Source of the DNA: Faecalimonas umbilicata
GTDB lineage: Bacteria; Bacillota; Clostridia; Lachnospirales; Lachnospiraceae
Assembly: GCF_004346095.1 (NCBI RefSeq)
Contig: NZ_SLZV01000005.1
Location: 82,222 to 146,221 of the forward strand
Reading direction: 5' to 3'
Length of the DNA: 64,000 nt
In this document: positions 35,822 through 45,604 of the stretch, one piece after another
Position numbering within the stretch: position 1 is the stretch's first letter
Layout: each line of letters begins with the position of its first letter
Translations under genes and position numbers: made by a program
Notes under the pieces: model-generated
Databases searched by the model: none
What the model saw: the letters and a program-made list of their open reading frames with translations, nothing else
Told to the model about the DNA's origin: nothing

Positions 35822-36424
35822 CTACACGCGCTTCCTTTTCCTCATCGCCATTGCAAATGCTACTCCGACTACCGTACTGACCAGCGTCGCCACAATCCCC
35901 GCCCCGACAATCCCTGCCGGATTTACACTTCCATACTGACTCCGATAGGCAATGATATTGATTGGAATGAGCTGCAAAGAAGAAATATTTAAAATCAAAA
36001 ACGTACACATATCTCTGCTCGCAATGCTTTTGTCCTTGTTTGGATTGACTTCCTGAAGACTCTTCATCGCCATCAGTCCTGCCGGCGTTGCTGCCCATCC
36101 AAGCCCCAGGATGTTTGCAATGATATTTGTTGTAATATGTCTATTTGCTTCGTGTCCTTCTGGCACGTCTGGAAACAGAAAATGTACCACAGGCTGTAGT
36201 TTTCGCGATGCTGCAGCGATCAGCCCTGACCGCTGTGCAATTTCCATAAGCCCTACCCAAAAAGACATTACTCCAAGCATTGTAATACAAAGTGTCACTG
36301 CTTCCTTGGAAGAGTCCAGCGCCGCGTTCGTGACATCTGCCATCCTCCCTGTCAACGCTCCATAGATAATTCCTACAAGTATCATTCCTGCCCAAAGATC
36401 ATTTAACAACTTTTTCTCCCCCAT
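35822..36424 (-). CDS. spmA: Spore maturation protein A
   Basis: The protein has 200 residues with about five membrane helices and the nucleoside-recognition domain motifs (GVMSFWVGLMEIAQRSGL, HITTNIIANILGLGWAATPAGLMAMKSLQ, ILNISSLQLIP). It works with SpmB in spore-core dehydration. It ends 115 bp before the ribbon-helix-helix gene start; this gap holds that gene's promoter. Upstream it follows the MoxR gene by 47 bp. Confidence 0.94.
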   Translation of the reverse strand: MGEKKLLNDLWAGMILVGIIYGALTGRMADVTNAALDSSKEAVTLCITMLGVMSFWVGLMEIAQRSGLIAAASRKLQPVVHFLFPDVPEGHEANRHITTNIIANILGLGWAATPAGLMAMKSLQEVNPNKDKSIASRDMCTFLILNISSLQLIPINIIAYRSQYGSVNPAGIVGAGIVATLVSTVVGVAFAMAMRKRKRV

Positions 36425-36471
36425 ATTTATTTTATAAATATACTCTATGTCCGGGGGAACTCTTATATTCT

Positions 36472-37986
36472 CTAAAGCGGCATCTCCACCCGCTCGATCC
36501 GGTTCCGGATATTTCTGTCAATCTCATCAAACACAAGCTGCTTGTTGTATTGATAATATCTATCGCACTGGTATTCCTGAAGGAACTTTACACTGTAAGC
36601 ATTCATATTTAGTTCCGTGATAAAGATTGTCATTTCCTGACTGGCTCCAAAGGCAATCTCCATAAAGTCAAATGCATACTCCAGTTTCTGTCCCGCTGAT
36701 TCCTCCAGCTTTTCATAAGCACCGCGCTCTTCTGCAAAAAGTCCACGGATTTTCTCAAATGCATTCTCTCCATCAGAAATCTGCCCCTCCTCCAATACCT
36801 TCAGATACAGTTCCAATTTCTCGATCCCTTTTCGATAAACAATCTTTTCCGTTTTTGTGAGTAGTTTTGCCCGTTCTTTTTCCTTCTGTTCCTCACAAGT
36901 TTCTTCTAAAATTTCCCGGAATGCCTCCACTGCTTCCTTTTTCTGACCAAGCACATCTTTGTATTGTTTTAACTTCTCAAACAGCATAGAAACATAAGCT
37001 TCCTGCCCAAATACTTTGCGGAAAACTTCTGTGACACGCGCAAGGAGCAGGCTGATCACACTTAGCTTTTCATCAAAAGATGCATGGGAAATCTTTTTCA
37101 ACAAGATTTCCGGAATCTTTCCTTCCATCACCTGTTCAACCTGATAATCTGCCTCATAGCGGTAATACAGCTCCAGATAATTTGCAAAATCCTTTGCGAT
37201 CTCCGGAAACTGAATATAGGAACCGACCACATCTCTGTCTACTTTTTTCCCCAGTTTTTCATACACTTGGATCAGCCTTGACAGATCTTCCCATCCTCTT
37301 GGTGTTGCGAAGAAGGAGCCATCTACTGTATGTTCCATCTTGTAAAAATAATTTTGTCTGTTTGTCAGATAAGAAATCACTGCCGGGTGAATCCCCTGAT
37401 GGTAAGCATACTCTTTCCAAACCGAAAAATCTGCTTCCACCTCGATTTTCTTCACGCGGTCCATCGTCACCACATCAAATTCTCTGACGGACTTGTTATA
37501 CTCCGGCGGATTCCCCGCTGCCACAATCACCCAGCCTTTTGGCACTTCATGATTTCCAAACGTCTTATACTGCAGAAACTGAAGCATTGCCGGAGCAAGT
37601 GTCTCCGACACACAGTTGATCTCATCGATAAATAAAATTCCTTCTGACAGCCCTGTTTCTTCTATCTTTTTATACACCGATGCAATGATCTCACTCATTG
37701 TATATTCTGTAACCGAATACGCTTTTCCCCCATACTCATTTTTTGAGATCAGCGGTAATCCAATCGCACTCTGTCTTGTATGGTGCGTGATTGTATACGC
37801 CACAAGCCCGATCCCACATTCTCTCGCAACCTGTTCCATAATCTGTGTTTTTCCGATTCCCGGTGCTCCTAAAAGAAATATCGGTCGCTGTCTCATCACC
37901 GGGATCTCATATTCTCCATATGCATCTTTCAGCAAATATGCTTCGATTGAATCTTTGATTTCTTCCTTTGCTCTCTTAATATCCAT
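36472..37986 (-). CDS. MoxR-family AAA+ ATPase
   Basis: The protein has 504 residues. The AAA+ core occupies about 25-260: Walker A GAPGIGKTQ, Walker B GILFIDEINCVS, sensor-1 region VIVAAGNPPEYN, and a following MDRVKKIEV. The C-terminal 240 residues are helical and not typical of MoxR (usually about 330 residues in all). MoxR ATPases work with VWA proteins as chaperones that insert metals or assemble complexes. The start at 37984-37986 overlaps the end of the VWA gene by 11 bp, so the two are translationally linked. A GTG four codons upstream is an alternative. It is the last gene of an LRR-VWA-MoxR unit. Confidence 0.88.
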   Translation of the reverse strand: MDIKRAKEEIKDSIEAYLLKDAYGEYEIPVMRQRPIFLLGAPGIGKTQIMEQVARECGIGLVAYTITHHTRQSAIGLPLISKNEYGGKAYSVTEYTMSEIIASVYKKIEETGLSEGILFIDEINCVSETLAPAMLQFLQYKTFGNHEVPKGWVIVAAGNPPEYNKSVREFDVVTMDRVKKIEVEADFSVWKEYAYHQGIHPAVISYLTNRQNYFYKMEHTVDGSFFATPRGWEDLSRLIQVYEKLGKKVDRDVVGSYIQFPEIAKDFANYLELYYRYEADYQVEQVMEGKIPEILLKKISHASFDEKLSVISLLLARVTEVFRKVFGQEAYVSMLFEKLKQYKDVLGQKKEAVEAFREILEETCEEQKEKERAKLLTKTEKIVYRKGIEKLELYLKVLEEGQISDGENAFEKIRGLFAEERGAYEKLEESAGQKLEYAFDFMEIAFGASQEMTIFITELNMNAYSVKFLQEYQCDRYYQYNKQLVFDEIDRNIRNRIERVEMPL

Positions 37987-39340
37987 ATTCCATCTCACCT
38001 TCTGTTCTTCTTAATTGTTCTGGCTCCAGTATCAGTTTCATCGCCCACGCCGGCACGTCCACATCACTGTAATCCTCTTTTAAAAATATGAACGCAGTTT
38101 CATACAACGGCTTTTTCGCCGGGAATGTTCCATATCCATCTGTAAAATAAATCAGACCACGGAGTCTTCGAAACGCTTTCTTTGCAATCAACTCATTGAC
38201 ATAACCGAACACAGGGCGAAAATCAGTGCCGCCAAATCCATGTATCTCAAACTGCTCCATATAGCGTTCCATCTCTTCCTGATTATGGATCACTACATCT
38301 GACTGTACTTTATCATCACACTGGATGATATGCACACAGATTTTTCTGAAAAAGCTCTCCGACTCACTTAACACACTGTATGTCTGCTCTAAAAATTTTC
38401 GGATCAGCTCTTCTTTGCACGACATCGATGTATCAACGGCAATGACAAAGTCCTCAACTTTATGCACTTCCTTCGTCTCCTGCGGTTCGATCAATGGTAC
38501 ATTTTCGAACATCTCCATTCCATAGTGATAAAATATATAATCAAAGGTATCTGGATCTACCTGTATTTCCTCTTTTAGTACTGAAAATTTTCTCAAAAAT
38601 TTTTTATAATCATATCGTGTCCGATTTTCTACGCGCACCTGCTCTGCAAGTGCCTCTGCATCTTCTGATGCTTCTTTTGCAAACGTCTCCATTTTCGTCT
38701 GAAGCTTCTCGTTTTCCTCTTTCCACTCTTTCTGCCGTTCCATCATTTTCTGCGGCGGAATTTCCTGATTCCAAAGCTGATGATCATCCACAAAAAACTC
38801 TCCTCGCAGTTTTTCAAAATCAGCTTCTCCAATCCATGTATCTTCTTCTCTTCCCGCCTCTTTTTCTTCCAACACTTGATAAATTCCTGCGACTGTCAGC
38901 ACCTTCATCTTTTCCCGTAGACTCTGATACACTTTTTTCCGATATGGCGAAACATATCTTCTGACTGCGCGTACAGAAAGTCCGTCAATGATCGACTCCA
39001 CCGCAATATCTGCCGCAAGATCCCACAAAGCGGTATCTACAGTTTTCGGAATCGTCAAATGTCCAAACAGACAATGAAATACTATATGAAGATAGGCTCG
39101 ATTAATATAGATCCGATCCTTTTTATACAGGTAGATCAATGCATCCGGATAAAAATAAATGCCAAATCCATCTGTCCCCATCCCTGTTATATTCGTCTCC
39201 GGCAAAAAGAAAAATCGACTCAAAGACACATCAAGAAATCGCATCGACAAATACAGTTCATTTCTCGCCTGCTTCCAGATATCCATGCAGATCTCAATCT
39301 TTTCCAGTTCTCTTTGCTGCTGTTTCTGTATAATATTCAT
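37976..39340 (-). CDS. VWA-like domain protein with N-terminal zincin-like region
   Basis: The protein has 454 residues. The N-terminal half contains HIVFHCLFGH, which resembles the HExxH-like putative metallopeptidase region (DUF2201) found next to VWA-like domains. The C-terminal half is a VWA domain with a full MIDAS metal site: DTSMS (DxSxS), Thr in GFGGTDFRP, and Asp in FTDGYG. A charged, partly coiled-coil linker lies between. There is no signal peptide. The ATG at 39338-39340 follows AGAGGAGG. It pairs with the MoxR gene, which it overlaps, as is usual for MoxR-VWA couples. The client is unknown. Confidence 0.85.
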   Translation of the reverse strand: MNIIQKQQQRELEKIEICMDIWKQARNELYLSMRFLDVSLSRFFFLPETNITGMGTDGFGIYFYPDALIYLYKKDRIYINRAYLHIVFHCLFGHLTIPKTVDTALWDLAADIAVESIIDGLSVRAVRRYVSPYRKKVYQSLREKMKVLTVAGIYQVLEEKEAGREEDTWIGEADFEKLRGEFFVDDHQLWNQEIPPQKMMERQKEWKEENEKLQTKMETFAKEASEDAEALAEQVRVENRTRYDYKKFLRKFSVLKEEIQVDPDTFDYIFYHYGMEMFENVPLIEPQETKEVHKVEDFVIAVDTSMSCKEELIRKFLEQTYSVLSESESFFRKICVHIIQCDDKVQSDVVIHNQEEMERYMEQFEIHGFGGTDFRPVFGYVNELIAKKAFRRLRGLIYFTDGYGTFPAKKPLYETAFIFLKEDYSDVDVPAWAMKLILEPEQLRRTEGEMEYGY

Positions 39341-39387
39341 CGCTTCCTCCTCTCTTTTTATCATTGCTTTTCTTATCTTTCTTCCTT

Positions 39388-40332
39388 CTATAATTCAAAC
39401 TTCTTCTTTTTCTCTGTTACAGCAAATCTCTGATGATACTGCTCCATCAGATAGCTCATCATCGATGCCTCCCCGGTTATCCCCACCATGTCTATTAATA
39501 CACGAAGGTTATCCACATTGTCAATACAATGTTCCACATAATATGTGAGAAGTTCCATATCTTTTTTCTTCAAAAGATACTCTGACACATTTTCCACATG
39601 AGATTTTAAGTACCCCTCATACTGTTCCTTTGCATCCTCCGCAAGCCGGTACGGATACAAAAGTCGTGCAAATGCAAGTGCCACCACAACTTCTTCCTGC
39701 TCATTTTCCACCGCCCACGCAAACCGCTTATCATACTGGTCAAATTGCAATTCATTCTTCACGATACAATTTCGATACCACATCCCACTTCCGTGCGTCT
39801 TTGTGACGAGGATCCTCGCCGGAGTATTTTCCACTGCCTCCTCAAAATATTCCGGAAAGATCAGCTTTGCATCTCCATCCGGGCAGTGATACATAACTTC
39901 TTGTTCCTCTCCGATCTCAATGAGCAGTTCCCGGAAGCATGACCTTTTTTCGGGAACCACCGTCACATCCATTTTTTCAATCTGATGACATCCGGTAAAT
40001 GCCCCTGCCCCAATATCTCGAATATCTGTAGAAAACTTCAATCGTTTTAAATTTCTACAATTATAAAACGCATACCGACCGATTTTCTCGATCGTATCCG
40101 GCAAAACAATTTCCTCCAACCGTTCTCCACACAACGCATCCTGCCCGGTTTCCTCCTCCGGCGGATGGTCCATATGTGCCGAAAATGCATACGGTGCAAT
40201 CTCCGTCACCCTGTATCCATCAATTTCCCGCGGAATCACCGCACTCTCTCCATACGAAAAACAGCGCAAAATAATTGCGCTGTCTCCGTTGACTTTTATT
40301 TCAAATTCCTTATTCTTCTGTCTCTGTTCCAT
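39388..40332 (-). CDS. BspA-like leucine-rich repeat protein
   Basis: The protein has 314 residues. The N-terminal part (about 20-150) holds LRR_5/BspA-type repeats: 'VIPREIDGYRVTEIAPYAF', 'IVLPDTIEKIGRYAFYNC', 'LKFSTDIRDIGAGAFTGC'. The C-terminal half (about 200-310) is helical and resembles ankyrin or HEAT-like repeats (AWAVENEQEEVVVALAFARLL). It has no signal peptide, unlike surface BspA proteins, so it is probably cytoplasmic. It lies 47 bp upstream of the VWA gene and overlaps the end of the AI-2E-family gene by 23 bp. It may be the recognition or regulatory subunit of the VWA-MoxR pair; this is an inference from gene order. Confidence 0.82.
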   Translation of the reverse strand: MEQRQKNKEFEIKVNGDSAIILRCFSYGESAVIPREIDGYRVTEIAPYAFSAHMDHPPEEETGQDALCGERLEEIVLPDTIEKIGRYAFYNCRNLKRLKFSTDIRDIGAGAFTGCHQIEKMDVTVVPEKRSCFRELLIEIGEEQEVMYHCPDGDAKLIFPEYFEEAVENTPARILVTKTHGSGMWYRNCIVKNELQFDQYDKRFAWAVENEQEEVVVALAFARLLYPYRLAEDAKEQYEGYLKSHVENVSEYLLKKKDMELLTYYVEHCIDNVDNLRVLIDMVGITGEASMMSYLMEQYHQRFAVTEKKKKFEL

Positions 40333-41503
40333 GTTCCTTTTCCTCTTTCTTCTCGAACACTGTGATATTTTTCTTTCTCAATCTTTCATACACATATCCT
40401 CTGAACAATGTATAGATCACAGAAACCATCGGGATAAAGATCAGCATTCCTACAAGTCCCATCAGACTTCCTCCAAGACTGACTGCAACAAGCACCCACA
40501 TGGAAGGAAGGCCTACAGATCCTCCAACAACGTGCGGATAGATCAGATTTCCCTCCACCTGCTGTAAGACTAAGAATAAGACTATAAAACCGATCGCCTG
40601 CATTGGGTTGACCATCAGAATTAGAAATGTACCGATCACACATCCGATAAACGCCCCAAAAATCGGGATCAAAGCTGTAAATGCGATTAACACACCGATC
40701 AACAGTGCATATGGCATTCTCAGAATACTCATGCTGATAAAGAACATTGTTCCTAAAATAACCGCTTCCATACACTGCCCGGTAAGGAAATTGGAAAATG
40801 TCCGGTAAGTCAGTGAACAAATATCAAGAACAGTACTAACCTTTTTCTCCGGCAAAAATGCATACAGCACCTTCTGGATCTGAACTGTCAGCTTCTTTTT
40901 CTGAAGTAGGATATAACATGCAAATACCGCTGAAATAAAGAATGTTGTCAATCCACTGACAATACTTTTTGCCGCTGCAAAAGTTGTATTTAAGACACTT
41001 CCTGCTCCATTTCTGAGAAAATCAATTCCGCCTTGGATCATCTTATCCCAGTCAAACTCCATCGTCTCAATCCACTCGATGATTCCCGTATTATTTTGAA
41101 ATAAATCTTCTGCCCACAGCTCAAGCTTCGGTATAAATACCTGAATGCTTTCTCCCAGCATTAAAATTGTTTTTCCTAGCTGCGGAAATACAACGAAGAT
41201 TACAACAAAGATAATACCAAGTACAAGCATAATCGACAAGACTAAACTACACGGTTTCTTGATTTTCTGCACAATCTTGTTATTCTTTGCCCATTGATTG
41301 GAGAAAAATACTTTCTCCATAAAATTCATCGGAACATTTAGTATGAATGCGATCGCACCTCCCAAAATAAATGGAAAAGCAATGCTAAACAAAAAATGAA
41401 CCGCATCCAGAACAATTTCATACTTCCACAGACCGATCACGATCAACGCTGTGAAAAGGATCAGTCCGCGGATTTTTTTGATTGATTCGTTATTTAAGTT
41501 CAT
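40310..41503 (-). CDS. AI-2E family transporter (PerM/YdiK type)
   Basis: The protein has 397 residues with six to eight membrane helices in the family's typical arrangement: two N-terminal pairs, a long soluble insertion (about 130-200), and a C-terminal membrane block containing GVLIAFTALIPIFGAFIG and PHVVGGSVGLPSMWVLVAVSLGG. Members are annotated as quorum-signal (AI-2) exporters or as Na+/H+ antiporters, and the actual substrate is not settled. It starts 11 bases after the P-ATPase gene stop, so it probably shares that transcript and its Mn2+ riboswitch. A cytoplasmic tail ends KEEKEHGTETEE. Confidence 0.88.
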   Translation of the reverse strand: MNLNNESIKKIRGLILFTALIVIGLWKYEIVLDAVHFLFSIAFPFILGGAIAFILNVPMNFMEKVFFSNQWAKNNKIVQKIKKPCSLVLSIMLVLGIIFVVIFVVFPQLGKTILMLGESIQVFIPKLELWAEDLFQNNTGIIEWIETMEFDWDKMIQGGIDFLRNGAGSVLNTTFAAAKSIVSGLTTFFISAVFACYILLQKKKLTVQIQKVLYAFLPEKKVSTVLDICSLTYRTFSNFLTGQCMEAVILGTMFFISMSILRMPYALLIGVLIAFTALIPIFGAFIGCVIGTFLILMVNPMQAIGFIVLFLVLQQVEGNLIYPHVVGGSVGLPSMWVLVAVSLGGSLMGLVGMLIFIPMVSVIYTLFRGYVYERLRKKNITVFEKKEEKEHGTETEE

Positions 41504-41514
41504 TGAACCCCCTT

Positions 41515-44115
41515 CTATTTCTTACGGAAGCATTTTAATAACTGAATGATCGGAAGGTTTGCAGCTGCAAGACCATATACGATCAGTAACTGCTGGATGG
41601 TCAATGTAGATACTTTAAATACAGAGTGCAGTGCCGGAATCATCAGTACACTTGTAATCAATACTAATCCGAGAAGGAATGCCCCGATCAGATAAATATT
41701 GTTCCACATTTTTTTCTTAAAGAGAACCGGTCTGTCTGATTTACAGTTAAATCCATGAACAAGTCTTGCTGTACAAAGAGTACCAAATGCCATTGTACTT
41801 GCAAGCACTGCATCGCCACCCTTGAATCCAATTAAAAATGCGATCATTGTTGTTACACCGATAGAAAGACCTTCTGTTGCAATCTTAATCAGAAAATCTT
41901 TTGTCAGAATAGATTCGTTCATCGGACGAGGTTTTTCATTCATGACATCTTTTGTATGTGGTTCCAGACCAAGTGCAATTGCCGGAAGGCTATCTGTCAG
42001 CAAGTTGATAAACAATAAGTGTACCGGTGCAAATGGAACCGGAAGACCTGCGATAGATGCATACAATACCGCAAGGATTGCACCAAAGTTACCGGATAAC
42101 AGGAACTGGATGGAACCTTTGATATTTTTATAGACATTACGTCCGTTTTCTACTGCCTTAATAATTGTTGCAAAGTTATCGTCTGTCAGTACCATAGATG
42201 CTGCATCTTTGGAAACTTCACTTCCTGTGATTCCCATTGCAACACCAATATCCGCCTGCTTTAATGCAGGGGCATCGTTGACACCGTCACCTGTCATAGA
42301 TACGATATTTCCTTTTTCCTGCCATGCGCGCACAATACGGATTTTATGTTCCGGTGAAACTCGTGCATATACTGACACATGCTCTACAAAATCTTTTAAC
42401 TCTTCATCCGATAAATTATCAATCTCCGCACCTTCACATGCCTCTGATTCGTCTTTTAAAATACCAATTCTCTTAGCGATCGCTGCCGCTGTCACCTTGT
42501 GGTCACCTGTGATCATAATTGGCTTGATTCCTGCGCGGATACATTCTGCAACCGCATCTGCAGATTCTACTCGCGGCGGATCCATCATAGAGATCAGACC
42601 AAGGAAGATCAGATCGTTTTCATCTTCCAGGCAAAGATCTCTTTCATCTTCCATCTTCTTATATGCAAATGCAAGCACACGAAGTCCGCCTCTTGAAAAT
42701 TCCTGGTTCTGTGCTTCGATCGCTGCTTTGTCAGCATCTGTGATCGGGCAGACACCATCTCCCTTTTGAATATAAGCCATACGGTTTAAGAGTACATCTA
42801 CTGCACCCTTTGTGATCATGACACGCTCTCCGTCCATCTCATTGACAGTGGACATTAATTTTCTGTCACTGTCAAACGGAATCTCTGTCTTTCTCGGATA
42901 GGCTTCTCTGACATCCATTGTCCCTACTCCAAGTCTTGTTCCGATATTGATCAGAGCTGTCTCTGTCGGGTCACCGATTTCCATACCATCTACGTTTGTA
43001 GAGTCATTACAGAGAATACTGTAATCCAACAGCTGTCTTTGCTCTTTCTTCTGAATATCGATCTCGGCTGCCGGAATTCTCTTTTCGTTTACATAATAAT
43101 CTTCTACTGTCATCTTATTCTGTGTCAGAGTACCTGTCTTATCCGAACAGATGATAGATACACTTCCAAGTCCTTCTACAGCCTGAAGCTTACGGATGAT
43201 CGCATGTTCTTTTGCCATCTTCTGTGTACCAAAGGAAAGAACGATCGTCACGATAGAGCTTAATGCCTCTGGGATTGCCGCTACTGCAAGGGCAACTGCA
43301 AAGAGGAATGCATCTCCGATAGAATCTCCGCGGAATACATTGATTCCAAATAAAATACCACAGAAAATTAAAATAATGATAGATAATTTCTGTCCAAACT
43401 GATCTAAGTTGATCTGAAGCGGAGTACGTTTCTCAGAAGTTGTTTTCAACAATGTTGCGATCTTACCAACCTCCGTCTCCATACCGATTCCGGTTACAAG
43501 GAAAGAACCTCTTCCGTAAGTGACAAAGCTTCCTGAGAATACCATGTTTGTCTGGTCTCCAAGTGGAACTTCTCCAGAAATCACTTCATCTGACTTTTCT
43601 ACACCAAGACTTTCACCTGTAAGGGCGCTCTCGTCAATTTTCAAGCTTGCATTCTGAAGAATACGTCCGTCTGCCGGCACATAGTCTCCGGCTTCCAGCA
43701 TAACTTCATCACCAACGGTTAATTCTACCGAAGGAATCTGGATCACATTTCCATTACGAAGTACCTTCGCTGTCGGACCTGATAATTTCTTTAAACTGCT
43801 TAATGACTGTTCTGCCTTGACCGTCTGCACAGTTCCGAGAATCGCATTCATCGTGATCACGACTAAAATAACGATCGCACTCTCTGCATCCCCGAGGAAT
43901 CCAGATACAATCGCTGCTGCGATCAGAATGATTACAAGAAAATCTTTATACTGTTCCAGGAAAATCTGAAACGTGCTCTTTTTCTTTCCTTCCACCAGCT
44001 CATTCTTTCCATATTTTTCCTGGTGTTCCCTGACCTGCTGGTCTGTAAGCGGCTCCTGCTGGCCGTTTACCTTTTTTCTTGTCTCTTCTTTCGACAATTG
44101 ATAAAATTTGTCCAT
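41515..44115 (-). CDS. Cation-translocating P-type ATPase (Ca2+/Mn2+ type)
   Basis: The protein has 866 residues. It is a P2A-type ATPase with an N-terminal cation-ATPase domain, actuator motif TGES, phosphorylation motif CSDKTGTLTQNKM, MTGDGVND hinge, and ten membrane helices. M4 carries VAAIPEALSSIVTI (the PEGL/PEAL site) and M6 carries NLLTDSLPAIALG, the ion-binding Asn and Asp of SERCA-type pumps. Such pumps export Ca2+, and some bacterial members export Mn2+. The riboswitch ahead of it is of the manganese-sensing type, so Mn2+ export is likely the regulated function. AGGAGG precedes the ATG. It is followed by the AI-2E family gene. Confidence 0.93.
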   Translation of the reverse strand: MDKFYQLSKEETRKKVNGQQEPLTDQQVREHQEKYGKNELVEGKKKSTFQIFLEQYKDFLVIILIAAAIVSGFLGDAESAIVILVVITMNAILGTVQTVKAEQSLSSLKKLSGPTAKVLRNGNVIQIPSVELTVGDEVMLEAGDYVPADGRILQNASLKIDESALTGESLGVEKSDEVISGEVPLGDQTNMVFSGSFVTYGRGSFLVTGIGMETEVGKIATLLKTTSEKRTPLQINLDQFGQKLSIIILIFCGILFGINVFRGDSIGDAFLFAVALAVAAIPEALSSIVTIVLSFGTQKMAKEHAIIRKLQAVEGLGSVSIICSDKTGTLTQNKMTVEDYYVNEKRIPAAEIDIQKKEQRQLLDYSILCNDSTNVDGMEIGDPTETALINIGTRLGVGTMDVREAYPRKTEIPFDSDRKLMSTVNEMDGERVMITKGAVDVLLNRMAYIQKGDGVCPITDADKAAIEAQNQEFSRGGLRVLAFAYKKMEDERDLCLEDENDLIFLGLISMMDPPRVESADAVAECIRAGIKPIMITGDHKVTAAAIAKRIGILKDESEACEGAEIDNLSDEELKDFVEHVSVYARVSPEHKIRIVRAWQEKGNIVSMTGDGVNDAPALKQADIGVAMGITGSEVSKDAASMVLTDDNFATIIKAVENGRNVYKNIKGSIQFLLSGNFGAILAVLYASIAGLPVPFAPVHLLFINLLTDSLPAIALGLEPHTKDVMNEKPRPMNESILTKDFLIKIATEGLSIGVTTMIAFLIGFKGGDAVLASTMAFGTLCTARLVHGFNCKSDRPVLFKKKMWNNIYLIGAFLLGLVLITSVLMIPALHSVFKVSTLTIQQLLIVYGLAAANLPIIQLLKCFRKK

Positions 44116-44265
44116 GTTTCACCCTCCTATCCTGCAATGAAGAAGTTTCTATCTGTCACCATAGGTTCTTCCAACGCCTCCTGCTGCTATATGACCTTGT
44201 CTTTATTATGCCAGAATCTGTAAAAACATTTCAACATCAAAGAAAAAGATCTTATAACTGTGCAA

Positions 44266-44404
44266 TAAAAAATGACGAGCCTTTTATTGCATATGTTTGT
44301 TATATGCAATAAAAGTCTCGCCATTTAATTACGATACGGATGAATTTTCATCGTCCTGACGTCATCGTAAACGTTGGGTAACGCTAGCTACTCCCTTTTA
44401 TTCA
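44266..44404 (-). promoter_or_regulatory. yybP-ykoY (manganese) riboswitch with terminator
   Basis: On the minus strand, GGGAGTAG (RC of 44388-44395) and CGTCAGGACG (RC of 44352-44361) match the conserved loops of the yybP-ykoY family. The segment CTTTTATT (RC of 44308-44315) can pair with AATAAAAG at the aptamer 5' end (RC of 44395-44402), forming P1. It can instead pair with GCAATAAAAG (RC of 44281-44290) in a long terminator stem followed by TTTTTT (RC of 44267-44272). Ligand-stabilised P1 should therefore prevent termination, giving an 'on' switch. This family senses Mn2+ and often controls P-ATPases. Confidence 0.85.
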
Positions 44405-44412
44405 TTATGGTT

Positions 44413-44442
44413 ACTATACGACAATCTGATTCACATTGTCAA
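44413..44442 (-). promoter_or_regulatory. Promoter of the P-ATPase transcript
   Basis: TTGACA (RC of 44437-44442), 18-base spacer, TATAGT (RC of 44413-44418). The predicted start, about 44406, lies at the 5' end of the riboswitch. Confidence 0.75.
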
Positions 44443-44494
44443 CTATTTATTTCACTTTCATAAAAAATTTATTTCTTTCAGATTATTGTCTCTT

Positions 44495-45604
44495 CTAATA
44501 AATTGCTTCTTCCGTTTCAAAATCAAACAGAATCATATCTTTTGTATCAAATCCAAAAAATACCTTATCCTCTTTTCGGATCTTCGTATCTGCTTTCACT
44601 CTCGCAGACACTTGCTGCCCTTCGTAAGTAAAATAAAGATAAGCCTCTGCTCCCAGCATTTCATAGACACTCACCTGTGACTGCAACACCAGATCACTCA
44701 CTTCGGATTCTTCTGGACTCCATACTTTCACATGCTCTGGCCTCACTCCCATCGTCACTTGCTTGCCATCATACCCTTCATTTCTTAGCCGCTCTTTTCT
44801 TCCATCTGTAATCTGCACTTCACAATCTGCAGTTTCCAAAAAGACACCCGTTTTCTTCACACGGCATATTCCCGAAATAAAATTCATCTGTGGTGATCCG
44901 ATAAATCCGGCAACAAATCTATTTGCAGGGAAATCATACAGCCGTTGCGGTGTATCTACCTGCTGGATGATCCCATCTTTCATCACGACAATGCGTGTTC
45001 CGAGTGTCATCGCCTCTGTCTGGTCATGGGTCACATAAATGAACGTAGTCTGAAGTTCCTTGTAAAGTCTCATGATCTCAATCCGCATCTGTGTACGGAG
45101 TTTTGCATCGAGATTGGACAACGGCTCATCCATCAGAAACACTTTCGGATGTCTAACGATCGCACGTCCCATTGCCACTCTCTGCTTCTGTCCTCCTGAA
45201 AGCTGTCCCGGTTTTCTATCCAGAATCTCTTCAATCTTCAAAATCTGTGCTACCTCGTGTACCCGTTCTTTGATCTCTTTTTTCGGAACTTTCTTTAACT
45301 TCATACTGTAAGCAATATTTTCGAATACGGTCATGTGAGGATACAATGCATAGCTTTGAAATACCATTGCAATATTCCGATTGCAGGACTCCACCTCGTT
45401 CATTCGCTCACCATCAATCAGAAGTTCCCCCTCCGAAATAGATTCCAATCCGGCGATCATCCGTAACGTTGTCGATTTTCCACATCCGGAAGGTCCTACA
45501 AAGATTACAAATTCTTTATCCGGAATCTCCAGTGTAAAGTCCTGAACAGCCGTCACACCGCCTTCATATTTTTTGTATACATGATTTAAAGTGATCTCTG
45601 CCAT
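44495..45604 (-). CDS. ABC importer ATPase, UgpC/MalK type
   Basis: The protein has 369 residues. The nucleotide-binding domain (about 1-235) has Walker [11 protein letters not shown]-loop [11 protein letters not shown], signature [12 protein letters not shown], Walker [14 protein letters not shown] and switch His in THDQTEAM. The C-terminal OB/TOBE regulatory domain is typical of carbohydrate importers ([10 protein letters not shown]). It energises the permeases encoded upstream in the same operon. It overlaps the HAD gene by 19 bp. It has close sequence similarity to the second ATPase at 52649-53761, so it may be a dedicated paralogue. It ends about 170 bases before the riboswitch terminator of the next transcript. 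Confidence 0.92.
   Translation of the reverse strand: MAEITLNHVYKKYEGGVTAVQDFTLEIPDKEFVIFVGPSGCGKSTTLRMIAGLESISEGELLIDGERMNEVESCNRNIAMVFQSYALYPHMTVFENIAYSMKLKKVPKKEIKERVHEVAQILKIEEILDRKPGQLSGGQKQRVAMGRAIVRHPKVFLMDEPLSNLDAKLRTQMRIEIMRLYKELQTTFIYVTHDQTEAMTLGTRIVVMKDGIIQQVDTPQRLYDFPANRFVAGFIGSPQMNFISGICRVKKTGVFLETADCEVQITDGRKERLRNEGYDGKQVTMGVRPEHVKVWSPEESEVSDLVLQSQVSVYEMLGAEAYLYFTYEGQQVSARVKADTKIRKEDKVFFGFDTKDMILFDFETEEAIY

Noticed and set aside
42209..42769. 186-residue plus-strand ORF
   Set aside because: It is antisense to the P-ATPase, and its Ser-rich composition is that of a reverse-complement shadow.
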